Below, piece after piece: positions 17,404 to 26,977 of a DNA stretch of 64,000 bases. The position numbers and the translations under genes are program-made. Within the stretch, counting starts at the first letter, position 1. Each line of letters starts with the position of its first letter. A model generated the notes under the pieces. The model did not search any database and was not told the origin of the DNA. It saw only the letters and a program-made list of their open reading frames with translations. Origin of the DNA: Polynucleobacter corsicus (GTDB lineage: Bacteria > Pseudomonadota > Gammaproteobacteria > Burkholderiales > Burkholderiaceae); the NCBI RefSeq assembly GCF_018688255.1, contig NZ_CP061314.1, positions 558,001 through 622,000 of the forward strand, read 5' to 3'.

Positions 17404-18000
17404 TCAATTAATCAAGTGATCGATTAATTTCTCAAACCGAGTTTCATCAAAATGTAAATTATCAAAGCGCTGTATTGCAGCATGCTCTGGTGGATCTACT
17501 CTTCGCTTGGTGTATTCATCCCAATGATGTAGTTTGTATTCATCTCTCGGATCTGCGCGTCGTTCCATGCGCCTTTTAGCTTCACTCTCGTCTAAATCAA
17601 TCCAGGCAATTCTGATGCTCGATACGCTGGGTACACCAAGCTCTTCGGGCTCGAACATCCGACCACTTTGGATTTCACTAGAAAAGGGCCCCACCAGGAT
17701 GACATTCACTCCGAGTTGTAGATTTTCTTTGGCGATAGCAATAAGTCCTGCATATTCCGAATCCCTTAAGTTCTGAAGATAAAAAGGACTATCTCGATCA
17801 TTGGGGTTTTTGGTGGTGAGCTCCATGACATGGGCACTATAGGCGCCATACACCGTATCTTTATCTAAAAAGCAAAAGCTTTCCCCAGTCTTCCCAACAA
17901 TGAGGGGTAGTGCTTTTTTAGCTAAAGTGGTTTTACCGGTGCCCGCATGGCCGGCAAAGAGAATGAGTCGGGGCGCGCTTGGACTGAGCTTGCAGGTCAT
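17404..18000 (-). CDS. P-loop AAA/kinase-like ATPase of unknown role
   Basis: A 198-residue P-loop protein with Walker A GHAGTGKTT (about 17-25), a strand-end aspartate pair in CFLDKDTVYG (the position where small kinases bind substrate), and the R-R-x-E-R-R lid-like segment SEAKRRMERRADPRDEY. This layout resembles zeta-toxin or shikimate/gluconate-kinase-like small kinases rather than DNA-acting AAA proteins. The substrate cannot be read from sequence. No operon partner is visible on the minus strand. Confidence 0.75.
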   Translation of the reverse strand: MTCKLSPSAPRLILFAGHAGTGKTTLAKKALPLIVGKTGESFCFLDKDTVYGAYSAHVMELTTKNPNDRDSPFYLQNLRDSEYAGLIAIAKENLQLGVNVILVGPFSSEIQSGRMFEPEELGVPSVSSIRIAWIDLDESEAKRRMERRADPRDEYKLHHWDEYTKRRVDPPEHAAIQRFDNLHFDETRFEKLIDHLIN

Positions 18001-18101
18001 TTATCCCTTTATTTGGAGGTGTTCTCTGAGTAAATTCTACTTCTCAATCCCATGTTTATTGGAAATATCACCACTTTGGATGAAGTGACGATAATGTCGC
18101 C

Positions 18102-20033
18102 ATGGCTTTAATCGTACTCACTGATGCAAAACTGGCTTTTGGCCACGTTGACCTCCTCGCAAACACCGCTTTCTCACTGGAATCTGGGGAGCGGGTTGGC
18201 TTAATTGGCCGCAATGGCACTGGTAAATCCTCTTTATTGAAGATCTTGGCTGGCATAGAAAAAATGGATGATGGCTTGCTGCAGTATCAGCAAGGTCTCC
18301 GTATTGCCTATGTTCCACAAGAGCCTATCTTCGAGGCTGAGGAGACTGTCTTTGATGCCGTATCCAAGGGAGTAGCTCAAGCTAAAGCCTTGCGTGAAGA
18401 ATATGAAGCCCTCAGCATTGGAGAGTGGGACGATGCCGCCCACCATCGCCTAGATGAAGTGCAATCGCAACTGGAGGCTTTAAGCGGCTGGAACTGGGAG
18501 CAACGCGTTCATGAAACGCTAGATCGCCTGCACCTAGAGGCTGAGCTCAAGATTAATACTTTGTCGGGTGGAACCAAAAAGCGGGTTGCTCTTGCTCGTG
18601 CGCTGGTAGAGATGCCAGATGTATTGCTACTAGATGAGCCTACCAACCATTTGGATTTAGATTCTATTTCTTGGTTAGAGGATTTGCTCAAAGAGTACAA
18701 GGGCTCTGTAATTTTGATTACCCATGATCGCGCTTTCTTGGATAACGTCTGTACGCAGATTGTTGAACTCGATCGCGGCATCTTGCGTACCTACCCGGGT
18801 AATTTCTCGGCCTATGAGGTATTAAAAGATCAGGAAATGAACTCAGAGTCTTTGGCTAATGCACGTGCCGACAAATTACTCGCTCAAGAAGAGGTCTGGA
18901 TTCGTAAAGGCGTTGAAGCTAGGCGCACTCGTAGCGTGGCGCGTATTGCGCGCCTAGAAAATCTTCGCACTACTCGCTCGCAAAGACGTGATGCTGTTGG
19001 GCAAGTCAAGCTTGCGGTCTCAGCAGGAGATAGAAGCGGTAAGATTGTTGCTGATCTACAAAATGTTTCCAAGTCATACGAGCGCCCGATTGTGCAGGAT
19101 TTCACGGCAACGATTTTGCGTGGCGATAAAGTGGGACTTCTGGGACCTAACGGTGCTGGTAAGACCACGCTCCTGAAGTTAATCCTCGGAACGATAGCAC
19201 CAGACTCTGGCACAGCAACGATGGGTACGCGTATTGAGGTGGCCTATTTTGATCAGATGCGCGAAGGCCTTGATCTCAACGCTTCGCTTGAGGATTACAT
19301 CAGCCCAGGTAGCGAGTGGATCGAAATCAATGGCAATAAGAAACACGTGAAGAGTTATCTGAGTGATTTCTTATTTGCGCCAGAGCGTACTAATTCGCCT
19401 GTAAGCACTTTGTCTGGTGGCGAGCGTAACCGCTTATTGTTGGCACGCTTATTTGCACGTCCTGCAAACGTCTTGGTTTTGGATGAGCCAACCAATGACT
19501 TGGATATCGACACCCTGGACTTGCTTGAGCAATTGCTCCAAGACTATAAGGGCACCGTGTTCTTAGTCAGTCATGATCGCTACTTCTTAGATAACGTCGT
19601 GACTAGCATCATTGCTAATGAGGGTGATGGATTCTGGCGCGAATATGAGGGTGGTTACGAAGACTGGAAGATTCAGAAGGCACGCTCAGACAAGATTCGT
19701 GCAGCCAACGGTGGCCTGAAAGCCGCTGAGAAGTCCGAATCAAAGCTAGAAGCAAAACCGGAGGCAAAGGCGGAATCAAAACCCGCTGTTGTAAAAACTG
19801 GGGTGAGTAAGCTTAATGGTAAAGAGCGGCAGGAATTAGAAGTCCTGCCTTTGCAGATTGAAACTCTGGAGACAGAGCAAGCTGAGATTGGGATCGCTAT
19901 GAGTAATCCAGATCTCTATAAGAATGAGCCCGAATTAGCGGCGAGTATGCAAGCGCGCTTATCAGAAATCACTGCCGATCTAGATATCAAACTACAGCGC
20001 TGGGAGCTGCTCTTAAGTCGCTCAGAGTCTTGA
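18102..20033 (+). CDS. uup: ABC-F ATPase Uup
   Basis: A 643-residue duplicated ABC ATPase without membrane helices. Walker A motifs are GRNGTGKSS and GPNGAGKTT, signatures are LSGGTKKR and LSGGERNR, and each half ends in DEPTNHLDL or DEPTNDLDI. A linker with many arginines joins the halves. The C-terminus, after a K/E/A-rich hinge (about 545-570), is the coiled coil typical of Uup (KLNGKERQELEVLPLQIE and on). ABC-F proteins act on ribosomes; Uup also affects precise excision of transposons. The C-terminal domain distinguishes it from EttA and YheS. Confidence 0.93.
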   Translation: MALIVLTDAKLAFGHVDLLANTAFSLESGERVGLIGRNGTGKSSLLKILAGIEKMDDGLLQYQQGLRIAYVPQEPIFEAEETVFDAVSKGVAQAKALREEYEALSIGEWDDAAHHRLDEVQSQLEALSGWNWEQRVHETLDRLHLEAELKINTLSGGTKKRVALARALVEMPDVLLLDEPTNHLDLDSISWLEDLLKEYKGSVILITHDRAFLDNVCTQIVELDRGILRTYPGNFSAYEVLKDQEMNSESLANARADKLLAQEEVWIRKGVEARRTRSVARIARLENLRTTRSQRRDAVGQVKLAVSAGDRSGKIVADLQNVSKSYERPIVQDFTATILRGDKVGLLGPNGAGKTTLLKLILGTIAPDSGTATMGTRIEVAYFDQMREGLDLNASLEDYISPGSEWIEINGNKKHVKSYLSDFLFAPERTNSPVSTLSGGERNRLLLARLFARPANVLVLDEPTNDLDIDTLDLLEQLLQDYKGTVFLVSHDRYFLDNVVTSIIANEGDGFWREYEGGYEDWKIQKARSDKIRAANGGLKAAEKSESKLEAKPEAKAESKPAVVKTGVSKLNGKERQELEVLPLQIETLETEQAEIGIAMSNPDLYKNEPELAASMQARLSEITADLDIKLQRWELLLSRSES

Positions 20034-20044
20034 TGTAGCGTCGC

Positions 20045-20716
20045 TTATAACTTGCTAAGCACCGTGGTCAAAAATCTGGAGATATCTACCAGCTCATCCG
20101 GATGAAGCGAGTGTTCCATTGGGTAGGTATTCCAATCCACCGGATAGCCTAATTTTTCCAGGGTATCAGCTGAAGCTTCTGCGCGATCTAGAGTGATTAC
20201 CGTATCCCAAATACCATGCGCCATGTAAATAGGCGTCTTGCCATTGGCCTCACTTCTCTCGAGTGCCAGTGAATTTGCTAGAGGTAAATAGCCTGATAGC
20301 GCCATGATGCCGGCCAATCGATGTGGAAAGCGTAGGCCAACCTGCAAAGACATAGCGCAGCCCTGCGAGAAGCCAGCCAAAACAATTTTTTCATAGGCAA
20401 TCCCACGACTTGCCTCCCGTTCAATTAATTCCGAGATCGCTGCTGCTGATTTGTGAATGCCAGCAAGATCTTCGCGGTCGTTGATAGTTCTCCCTGTAAT
20501 GTCATACCAAGCTGGCATTACGTAGCCGCCATTGACTGTGACAGCCATAGAAGGTGCGCTTGGAAAAACAAATCGAATGGCAGGGCACTCAGAAAGATTG
20601 AGTTGGGGAATGATGGGTACAAAGTCATTGCCATCAGCTCCTAGACCATGAAGCCAAATGACAGCAGCACTTGGATTGGGAGCAGTTTCAATTTCAATAC
20701 AGGGCAATGCGGTCAT
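20045..20716 (-). CDS. Carboxylesterase/phospholipase, alpha/beta hydrolase
   Basis: A 223-residue esterase of the PF02230 group (EstB/acyl-protein-thioesterase-like). The start holds IWLHGLGADGNDF, the nucleophile elbow is GFSQGCAMS (serine about 114), the acid is expected in AHGIWDTVI and the histidine in MEHSLHPDE. It is cytosolic with no signal peptide. Likely hydrolyses short-chain esters. It converges on uup with 11 bases between stops. Confidence 0.92.
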   Translation of the reverse strand: MTALPCIEIETAPNPSAAVIWLHGLGADGNDFVPIIPQLNLSECPAIRFVFPSAPSMAVTVNGGYVMPAWYDITGRTINDREDLAGIHKSAAAISELIEREASRGIAYEKIVLAGFSQGCAMSLQVGLRFPHRLAGIMALSGYLPLANSLALERSEANGKTPIYMAHGIWDTVITLDRAEASADTLEKLGYPVDWNTYPMEHSLHPDELVDISRFLTTVLSKL

Positions 20717-20767
20717 TTATTTTTATCCTAAATTACAAAGTACATTATTACTAGGTCTGTCAGAGTC

Positions 20768-21094
20768 TTAGCCAATATTTTCACGAAGCAGTTGATTGCG
20801 AAGGCGGCTGATTTCGTCTAGAAGATCTAGCGCTAAAGCGACCCCAGGAGTATTGAGTTCTAGATCATGCGTCAGATGAGCAGCAGTCTTTGCGCGCTTA
20901 AGGGACTCTCCACTAAAGCGCCAGTCCTCTGGGGATGAGCCCGCTGGACTGAGAACACCCTCGGAGACCCAAGACATAATGAGATCCTCTGGTGCGCGTG
21001 TCGCTTGTGAGATTTCCACAATGCTCATATGTACTTCTTCTTCAACAACGCTACCTGTAATCCAGGTGATTTGTGTTTGCGTCATGTTCATCAT
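20768..21094 (-). CDS. cbpM: Chaperone modulator CbpM
   Basis: A 108-residue MerR-like modulator that binds the J-domain of CbpA and inhibits its cochaperone action. It has the family pattern: a short winged-helix segment with VHMSIVEISQATRAPEDLIMSWVSEGVLSP-like core split around residue 35, a W-R-F motif, and a long C-terminal helix LALDLLDEISRLRNQL. Its start overlaps the stop of cbpA by four bases, so the pair is translationally coupled. Confidence 0.88.
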   Translation of the reverse strand: MMNMTQTQITWITGSVVEEEVHMSIVEISQATRAPEDLIMSWVSEGVLSPAGSSPEDWRFSGESLKRAKTAAHLTHDLELNTPGVALALDLLDEISRLRNQLLRENIG

Positions 21095-22050
21095 CCCTTC
21101 AAATGGTTTCTGGGCTTGAAATCAAAAGCTTTCTCCAGCGCTTGATAAGCTTCTTTTTGCGCATCGGTTTCGGCGTCGGGTAAAACAATATTTGGCACTA
21201 CGTATAGATCGCCTGCCTCTTTGCCAGGGATCCCCTTTGCTTTGAGTCGCATCTTGCGGCCGGCTGCTGTACCCGCCGGAATCCTCAGTTCTAAAGTTGA
21301 GCCTGCGGGGGTCGGTATATTGACGGTGGTTCCAAGCGCTGCTTCCCATGGGGCCAGCGGCAAATCAAGATAAACATCTTTGCCATCTACGCGATAGATG
21401 GGATTGGGGTGGAAATCAATTTCAAGGTACAAGTCACCCGCGCCACCAGAACCCATGCCTGGACCGCCCTGACCAGATAAGCGTAGATTTTGTCCAGCCT
21501 TAATACCTTTCGGAATGCTGACATCGAGCTTGCGTTCTTGGGTGCTGACATGGCCGTTAGCATCTTGCACAGGCATGTGCAGGGCGATAGTCCGTTGTGC
21601 GCCGTTATAGGCATCCGCCAGATCTATCAATATCTTGGCATGATGATCTTGACCTTTTAAGTTCATGCCTTGGCGGGGGTTGCCACCCCTGCCGCCTTGA
21701 GTATGACGCCCTCTACCAAAGAGCGATTCAAAGAATTCACTTTGATCGCCCTCGTAGCCACCACCAAAGTTGCTGTCAGAATATTCAAACCCTTCGTTCC
21801 AGTTTGGAGGAGGAGTGAAATCTTGACCATTTTTCCAGTTAGCGCCCATACGATCGTAGGCAGCGCGCTTCTCAGTATCTTTGAGAACGGCGTAGGCCTC
21901 GCCAACTTCTTTAAATTGGTCTTCTGCCCCGGCTTCTTTATTGACGTCCGGGTGATATTTGCGCGCCAACTTTCGGTAAGCCGCTTTAATTTCTGCTTCA
22001 GTGGCGCCACGCGCTACACCGAGTGTTTCATAGTAGTCCCTGAATTTCAT
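21091..22050 (-). CDS. cbpA: Curved DNA-binding protein CbpA, DnaJ-like cochaperone
   Basis: A 319-residue class B DnaJ homologue. Residues 1-70 are the J-domain with the HPD motif in KYHPDVNKEAG. A glycine- and phenylalanine-rich linker follows (about 75-130) and two C-terminal beta-sandwich domains bind clients (from about 135 on). There is no zinc-finger domain, which separates CbpA from DnaJ. It works with DnaK, binds curved DNA and is nucleoid-associated. It is followed by its inhibitor gene cbpM. Confidence 0.93.
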   Translation of the reverse strand: MKFRDYYETLGVARGATEAEIKAAYRKLARKYHPDVNKEAGAEDQFKEVGEAYAVLKDTEKRAAYDRMGANWKNGQDFTPPPNWNEGFEYSDSNFGGGYEGDQSEFFESLFGRGRHTQGGRGGNPRQGMNLKGQDHHAKILIDLADAYNGAQRTIALHMPVQDANGHVSTQERKLDVSIPKGIKAGQNLRLSGQGGPGMGSGGAGDLYLEIDFHPNPIYRVDGKDVYLDLPLAPWEAALGTTVNIPTPAGSTLELRIPAGTAAGRKMRLKAKGIPGKEAGDLYVVPNIVLPDAETDAQKEAYQALEKAFDFKPRNHLKG

Positions 22051-22131
22051 AAGCCTAATGAAGTCCTGATTAAATCAATAGCTTTAATTCTACAGTCCCC
22101 GGCGCTGATTTCTAGCTTCTTTTCGGTAAAG

Positions 22132-22155
22132 AAAAAGCGGGCATCTGGCCCGCTT
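22132..22155 (-). terminator. Intrinsic terminator after the uxaA-like gene
   Basis: Read on the minus strand, AAGCGGGC (22155-22148) pairs with GCCCGCTT (22142-22135) around a five-base loop and runs into TTTTTCTTT. It lies about 28 bases after the stop of the uxaA-like gene and separates it from cbpA. Confidence 0.8.
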
Positions 22156-22182
22156 ATCACTACTGTGAGGTGGAGTCTTTCA

Positions 22183-23730
22183 TTAGCTCATGACGCCAAC
22201 TTGCCAAGGCACGAATTCATAGTCACCTAGACCCAATAATTCGCTTTTTGAAGCCTCTCCTGAGGCTGTCCTGAGGAAGAGTTCAAAAATACGTTGCCCC
22301 ATCTCTTGAACAGAAACCGTGCCATCTAAGATCTCTCCGCAATTGATATCCATATCTTCAGTTAGCTTTTGATACATGGGCGTATTAGTAGCCAGCTTAA
22401 TGCAAGGCGCTGGTTTAGAGCCAAACATGGAGCCGCGTCCGGTAGTGAAGGCAATCAAGTTTGCACCACCTGCAATTTGACCGGTTGCCGAGACAGGATC
22501 AAAACCAGGCGTATCCATGAATACAAAACCTTTGGCTGTGACTGGCTCTGCATAGCGATAGACTTCCATCAGAGGTCCGGTACCACCTTTCATAGAAGAG
22601 CCGAGTGACTTTTCAAAGATGTTGGCAAGGCCACCAATTTGATTGCCGGGACTCACTTGCCCATTGATTTGGACATCACGACCAACAGAATATTCATCTT
22701 TCCACCAACGAATCCGTTTAATGAGCTTCTCGCCAATTTCTTTAGTGGCGGCTCTGCGGGTAAGTGTGTGCTCAACCCCATAAATTTCCGGCGTTTCAGA
22801 AAGAATACCTGTGCCACCATGGCGCGACAAAATATCTACTGCAGCGCCTAAGGCTGGGTTTGCAGTGATGGAAGAGAATCCATCTGATCCACCGCATTGC
22901 AAACCAACGCATAAATGGCTCGCAGAAACAGTTTGACGTTTTGCTTTATTGGCTTCTGGTAGGAGTGCTTTGACGGCTTCAATGCCTGCTTCAATCGTTT
23001 TACGTGTGCCGCCAGTCTCTTGCATGATGAAGGTATGCAAGGTAGAGTTTTCTTGCAACGCTTCTTGCTCCATCAATCCTTTTAGCTGATTACGCTCGCA
23101 ACCTAAGCCAATGATGAGCGCTGCAGCGAGGTTAGGATGCTGTGCATAACCCGCCATCGTTCTACGAAGCAGTTGCATTGGTTCGCCACTCATTTCCATG
23201 CCGCAGCCGATACCGTGACTAAAGGCAACTACACCATCGATATTGGGATAGTCTTTCAACCTCTCGGGTGTGAACCAGTCAGCAATTTTATTAACCACCG
23301 TAGCAGAGCAATTAACGGTTGACAGAATGCCGATGAAATTACGCGTACCTACTTTTCCATTGGCGCGCACGTAACCTTGAAATGTTGCACGCTCAGATTC
23401 CGGAAGGAGGGTGGTGGGCTTATATTCGCTTGCATAAGCGTAGTCACGATCAAATTCACGAAACTCAGTGTTATGACTATGAACCATCATGCCGGGCTCA
23501 ATATCGGTATTAGCAAAGCCCACGGTGACGTTGTATTTGAGGATAGGCTCACCCTTCAAGATTTTCTTTGTAGCGATCTTGTAACCCGCAGGTACTTGGC
23601 TACGGCTCGTGAAATTCTCGCTGGGCACTTGCTCACCAATAGCCACATCAACTCGAGCAACAACAATGTTGTCATTTGGATGCAGGCGAATAATTGCGCC
23701 AGCTAATTTTTTTTCAGATGTTTCAATCAT
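22183..23730 (-). CDS. UxaA/GarD family dehydratase (altronate dehydratase-like)
   Basis: A 515-residue iron-dependent sugar-acid dehydratase of the UxaA family. An N-terminal SAF domain (1-90, IIRLHPNDNIVVARVDVAIG) is joined to the catalytic part that starts at FQGYVRANGKVGTRNF. Conserved cysteines and glycines appear in SHGIGCGMEM, GLGCERNQ, GLQCGGSDGFS and the terminal TGRGSMFGSKPAPCIKLATN. Family members dehydrate D-altronate, galactarate or related acids. Context with a lactonase, enolase-superfamily enzyme and Bug receptors supports acid catabolism, but the substrate cannot be named. It is first in a minus-strand gene pair reading away from the Bug receptor upstream. Confidence 0.88.
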   Translation of the reverse strand: MIETSEKKLAGAIIRLHPNDNIVVARVDVAIGEQVPSENFTSRSQVPAGYKIATKKILKGEPILKYNVTVGFANTDIEPGMMVHSHNTEFREFDRDYAYASEYKPTTLLPESERATFQGYVRANGKVGTRNFIGILSTVNCSATVVNKIADWFTPERLKDYPNIDGVVAFSHGIGCGMEMSGEPMQLLRRTMAGYAQHPNLAAALIIGLGCERNQLKGLMEQEALQENSTLHTFIMQETGGTRKTIEAGIEAVKALLPEANKAKRQTVSASHLCVGLQCGGSDGFSSITANPALGAAVDILSRHGGTGILSETPEIYGVEHTLTRRAATKEIGEKLIKRIRWWKDEYSVGRDVQINGQVSPGNQIGGLANIFEKSLGSSMKGGTGPLMEVYRYAEPVTAKGFVFMDTPGFDPVSATGQIAGGANLIAFTTGRGSMFGSKPAPCIKLATNTPMYQKLTEDMDINCGEILDGTVSVQEMGQRIFELFLRTASGEASKSELLGLGDYEFVPWQVGVMS

Positions 23731-23758
23731 GAGTGACTTTCGATTCGTGTATTTTTAA

Positions 23759-24721
23759 TTATTCTGCAGTAATACCTGATTTTTTGACAATCGGCGCCCA
23801 CTTGGCGACTTCAGATTTTATGTAGTCACCAAGCTGGCCCGGGGTGCTGGTGACAACATCAAATCCTCTTGAGTTCAACTGGGATTTAATGTCAGGGTTG
23901 TTCAGTACATTGGCTAGCTGGGCGTTCAATTTTTCCACAATTGCCTTTGGTGTGCTTGCTGGCGCAACAATGGCATAAACCAGTTCTACGTCAAATTTGG
24001 GCAGGGTCTCAGATATGGCCGGGATCTCTGGGGCATTTGGAGATCGTTTTAAGCTGGTCACACCCAATCCAGTGAGCTTTCCAGATTTGACATAAGGCAG
24101 CGCTGCTGGCGTGCCAACAATAGCTGTTTGAATCTGTCCACCCAGTACATCTGTTAATGCAGGAGCCGCACCCTTGTATGGCACATGAAGAATATTGGTT
24201 CCTGCTTGAGTATTAAACAATTCGCCTGCCAGATGTAGTGGTGTGGCTGCACCCGAAGAGCCAAAGCTAACTTTGCCAGGATTGGCTTTATCAAACGCAA
24301 TCAATTCTGTAACTGTTTTTACAGGTACACCAGGGTTGGCTACCAACATCAATGAGGAGGAGGCAACCAGTGAGACTGGGGCAAAATCTTTAATAACGTT
24401 GTAGTTGAGTTTTTTATACAAGGTTTCATTAATAGCTTGGGTGCCTACAAGCATCAGGAAGAGTGTGTAACCATCACCTTTGGAGTTGGCTACATATTCC
24501 GCAGCTAAATTGGCACCCGCACCGGGTTTATTTTCAATAATGATGGGCTGACCTAGGTTTTCACCAAGCTTGGGAGAAAACCCTCGAGCAAGAACGTCTG
24601 ATGGTCCACCAGCTGCAAATGGGATGATTAGCTTAATCGGCTGGTTCGGATACCCTTGTGCGCTTGCTAGCGATGGCAGAGTAATTCCTAAAGCCAGTAA
24701 GGTAAAGATGATTTTTCTCAT
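23759..24721 (-). CDS. Bug (TctC) family tripartite tricarboxylate receptor
   Basis: A 320-residue periplasmic receptor with a signal peptide (1-21, ending SLASAQG). The first mature strand YPNQPIKLIIPFAAGGPSDV and the GKVSFGSSGAATPLHLAGELF block are typical of Bug proteins, which bind carboxylates, often through an aspartate or backbone in the two loops. No TctA/TctB permease genes are nearby, which is common in Burkholderiales. It is upstream of the uxaA-like gene on the same strand and probably serves the same pathway. Confidence 0.93.
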   Translation of the reverse strand: MRKIIFTLLALGITLPSLASAQGYPNQPIKLIIPFAAGGPSDVLARGFSPKLGENLGQPIIIENKPGAGANLAAEYVANSKGDGYTLFLMLVGTQAINETLYKKLNYNVIKDFAPVSLVASSSLMLVANPGVPVKTVTELIAFDKANPGKVSFGSSGAATPLHLAGELFNTQAGTNILHVPYKGAAPALTDVLGGQIQTAIVGTPAALPYVKSGKLTGLGVTSLKRSPNAPEIPAISETLPKFDVELVYAIVAPASTPKAIVEKLNAQLANVLNNPDIKSQLNSRGFDVVTSTPGQLGDYIKSEVAKWAPIVKKSGITAE

Positions 24722-24787
24722 GTATCGTTCTCCTGGATATTATTTTTTTAAAATCAAAACTATTTTGTCAAAGCTCATAAAGCAAAA

Positions 24788-25933
24788 ATGAAAATCAAAT
24801 GCGCTGAAATTTACCCCTTATCCATTCCCCTTATCGAGCCCATCAAGATGTCTCGTGAAATGGTAGTGGATGCAAAAACGGTATTGCTCTGCCTAACTGA
24901 TGATAAGGGTCGACAGGGCTGGGGTGAGGCCTCGGTCGCGCCTTTGATGACCGGGGAAAGCTTGGATAGTCTCGTCGGCAGCATTAAATTCTTGGTAGAA
25001 AATGCATTGTCATTAGAGTGGGGCGAGCCGGCCGAATTTGCAAGTGTTTTTAATCGAATTTTGTATGCCAATGCATCAGCAAAATCTTGTTTAGAGATGG
25101 CTTTATTGGATTTATATACGCAAGAGCGCTCCATCCCTTTATGGCGATATCTACGAACTGAAAGTGATGTCCTGGCGGATGCCGAACCTGCACCCATACC
25201 CTTACTGAGAATGCTGGGCGGCTCATTGGACAAAGAGCTTAGAGATGCCAAGGCATTTCGTGAGCTTGGATTTAGGCACTGGAAAATTAAAATTGGCTCA
25301 CTCTCGCTAGATGAAGATCTGCATAGGGTGAAAGTGCTGTGCGATGCCTTGGAGGGTGACGTCATCTCTGTTGATGCAAACTGCGCACTCACTTTGACAG
25401 ATGCAATTCGATTTTGCCAGTCAGAGTCAGCAAGTAAATTAACGTTTGCCGAGCAGTTGATTTCTGCGGAGCTGCCAATGGTAGATTTTGTGTTGCTGAA
25501 TGAAAGCTCCCCCATTCCAATCGGATTGGATGAGTCGGTCCATGGTCTTGCCGAGCTAGAGCAATTAATCGAGGCTAAGGCATTCAGTGGGGCTAGCTTA
25601 AAGCTGATTAAAACAGGCGGAGTAATGCAGGCGCTTGAATGCGCCAAATTACTAGAGCAGCATAAGCTCTCACTCAATTTAGCATGCAAGATTGCGGAGA
25701 CCTCTTTGTCTGCAGCTGCTACTGCATCTCTAGGATTTGCCATGGGCAAAGTGAATTGGGGTTTTAGCATGTCAAATCAGTACTTGAAGTTTGATATCTG
25801 TGACACACCATTGATAGCCAGGCAGGGAAGCTTTGAGGTGGACCAGCTAGCACCCAGCGGCATTGGTATAACTCCAAATATCGATCGAGTAAAGGAAGCC
25901 ATTGCTAAGGGATATGCGGCTATTCAATATTGA
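24788..25933 (+). CDS. Mandelate racemase/muconate lactonizing enzyme family protein
   Basis: A 381-residue member of the enolase superfamily. The N-terminal capping domain spans 1-125. The barrel carries the KxK pair in HWKIKIG (about 163-169), metal ligands in SVDANCAL, an E in TFAEQ, and GLDESV, and a lysine in SLKLIKTGG, placed as in the MLE subgroup (K-x-K plus a lysine on the far side). Such enzymes do cycloisomerisation, epimerisation or syn-dehydration after proton abstraction next to a carboxylate. It is divergent from the Bug receptor and overlaps the convergent dehydrogenase by 14 bases. The substrate is unknown. Confidence 0.88.
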   Translation: MKIKCAEIYPLSIPLIEPIKMSREMVVDAKTVLLCLTDDKGRQGWGEASVAPLMTGESLDSLVGSIKFLVENALSLEWGEPAEFASVFNRILYANASAKSCLEMALLDLYTQERSIPLWRYLRTESDVLADAEPAPIPLLRMLGGSLDKELRDAKAFRELGFRHWKIKIGSLSLDEDLHRVKVLCDALEGDVISVDANCALTLTDAIRFCQSESASKLTFAEQLISAELPMVDFVLLNESSPIPIGLDESVHGLAELEQLIEAKAFSGASLKLIKTGGVMQALECAKLLEQHKLSLNLACKIAETSLSAAATASLGFAMGKVNWGFSMSNQYLKFDICDTPLIARQGSFEVDQLAPSGIGITPNIDRVKEAIAKGYAAIQY

Positions 25934-26855
25934 GAACATCAAAAGCAGCCTTCAATCTCCTGGAGTAGGAGTCTGAAACTTGCTGTATTTCTTCTGGCGT
26001 CCACTTTCTGAAGCCTTCACCAGATTTCATTCCTGTTTTTCCTTCACTCATCAGCTGTACTACCTTCGGGGGTAGAGTGGTAATGTTGGAGAGCGAGGGA
26101 TAAATTTCTTTTGCTGCATTTGCCATCCCATCCCAGCCTGAGATTTCTTTTTGGGTCATTGGGCCAACCGCAGCATATCGAAAGCCAAAGCTGTAACGGA
26201 CGGCATCATCAATATCCTCAGGGCTTGCAATGCCCTCTTGTACAAGCGATAGGGCTTCACGCATGAGTGCATGCTGAATACGATTTGCCAAAAACCCAGG
26301 AATATCTTTTTTTACTAAAACTGGTTTTTTAGCAATGCTTTTGTATAGGCTGCAGGCTTGTTCTGCAAATACCAATTCCGTTTTCTCTCCCATGACCACT
26401 TCTACTAGGGGCACCACTTCGGCTGGCATAAAGTAATGGGCTCCCATCATTCGATTGGCGGTTTTCAGTCCAGAAGCAATTTTGCTGATTGGAAACCCTG
26501 AGCTATTGCTACCAATAGGAATATGCGCTGGAACGCGTTCGTCAAGGTATTGGAATATCTCTTGCTTTAGAGCAAGGTTTTCTGCCACGGTTTCGATGAC
26601 CCAGTCACACCCATCCCAGTTGGACCAGTTCTCAAGGACTTCAGCCTTCTGTCCAGCCTTGATCGCATCCTGACTTTGGCTAGCGTAGGCTCCGACAATG
26701 CCAATTTTCTGTGCGAGGGTCAGCGCTTTATCTAGGCATGCATCCGCTTTATCTTTGTTTCTTCCCAAAATAACAACGGGAATACTTTGTGCAACAAACC
26801 CAGCGGCAATACCTGCGGCCATGATTCCGGTACCAATTACGGCAACATATTTCAT
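25920..26855 (-). CDS. 3-hydroxyacyl-CoA dehydrogenase family oxidoreductase
   Basis: A 311-residue NAD-dependent dehydrogenase with the Rossmann motif VIGTGIMAAGIAAGF at the N-terminus and the two-domain HCDH layout. The catalytic region has SNSSGFPISKIA, MGAHYFMPAEVVPLVEVV (histidine and glutamate) and FLANRIQHALMREAL. Its single-module length resembles the lambda-crystallin/L-gulonate 3-dehydrogenase and carnitine dehydrogenase group rather than a beta-oxidation enzyme. In this context an acid with a 3-hydroxyl group is a fair guess. Transcription starts in the 144-base divergent gap shared with the lactonase. Confidence 0.88.
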   Translation of the reverse strand: MKYVAVIGTGIMAAGIAAGFVAQSIPVVILGRNKDKADACLDKALTLAQKIGIVGAYASQSQDAIKAGQKAEVLENWSNWDGCDWVIETVAENLALKQEIFQYLDERVPAHIPIGSNSSGFPISKIASGLKTANRMMGAHYFMPAEVVPLVEVVMGEKTELVFAEQACSLYKSIAKKPVLVKKDIPGFLANRIQHALMREALSLVQEGIASPEDIDDAVRYSFGFRYAAVGPMTQKEISGWDGMANAAKEIYPSLSNITTLPPKVVQLMSEGKTGMKSGEGFRKWTPEEIQQVSDSYSRRLKAAFDVLNIE

Positions 26856-26867
26856 AAGAAACCTTAC

Positions 26868-26875
26868 TTATACGG
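26868..26875 (-). promoter_or_regulatory. Candidate operator half-site TTATACGG, left copy
   Basis: TTATACGG lies 13 bases before the start codon of the dehydrogenase gene. The same eight bases occur in inverse orientation at 26970-26977 just before the lactonase gene, and the match extends to ten of twelve bases. The nearby GntR-type regulator is the natural candidate to bind both. Confidence 0.4.
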
Positions 26876-26969
26876 TTAAGTATTAATTAATTGAGCTCAT
26901 CATAAGCTTATATTTACAGTACATTATCACCAATTATGTTTTAATTGTGAATCATTTAAATAAACCTAT

Positions 26970-26977
26970 CCGTATAA
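26970..26977 (+). promoter_or_regulatory. Candidate operator half-site CCGTATAA, right copy
   Basis: The reverse complement of the left site at 26868-26875, about 95 bases away. It is followed by a strong ribosome site (AAAGAGGAG, 26982-26990) for the lactonase start at 27000. Between the two copies lies an AT-rich stretch with a further small repeat, CAATTA/TAATTG at 26931-26947. Confidence 0.4.

Noticed and set aside
24811..25770. 319-residue open frame opposite the enolase-superfamily gene
   Set aside because: It is a serine-rich shadow of the real gene with no recognisable motifs or ribosome site.
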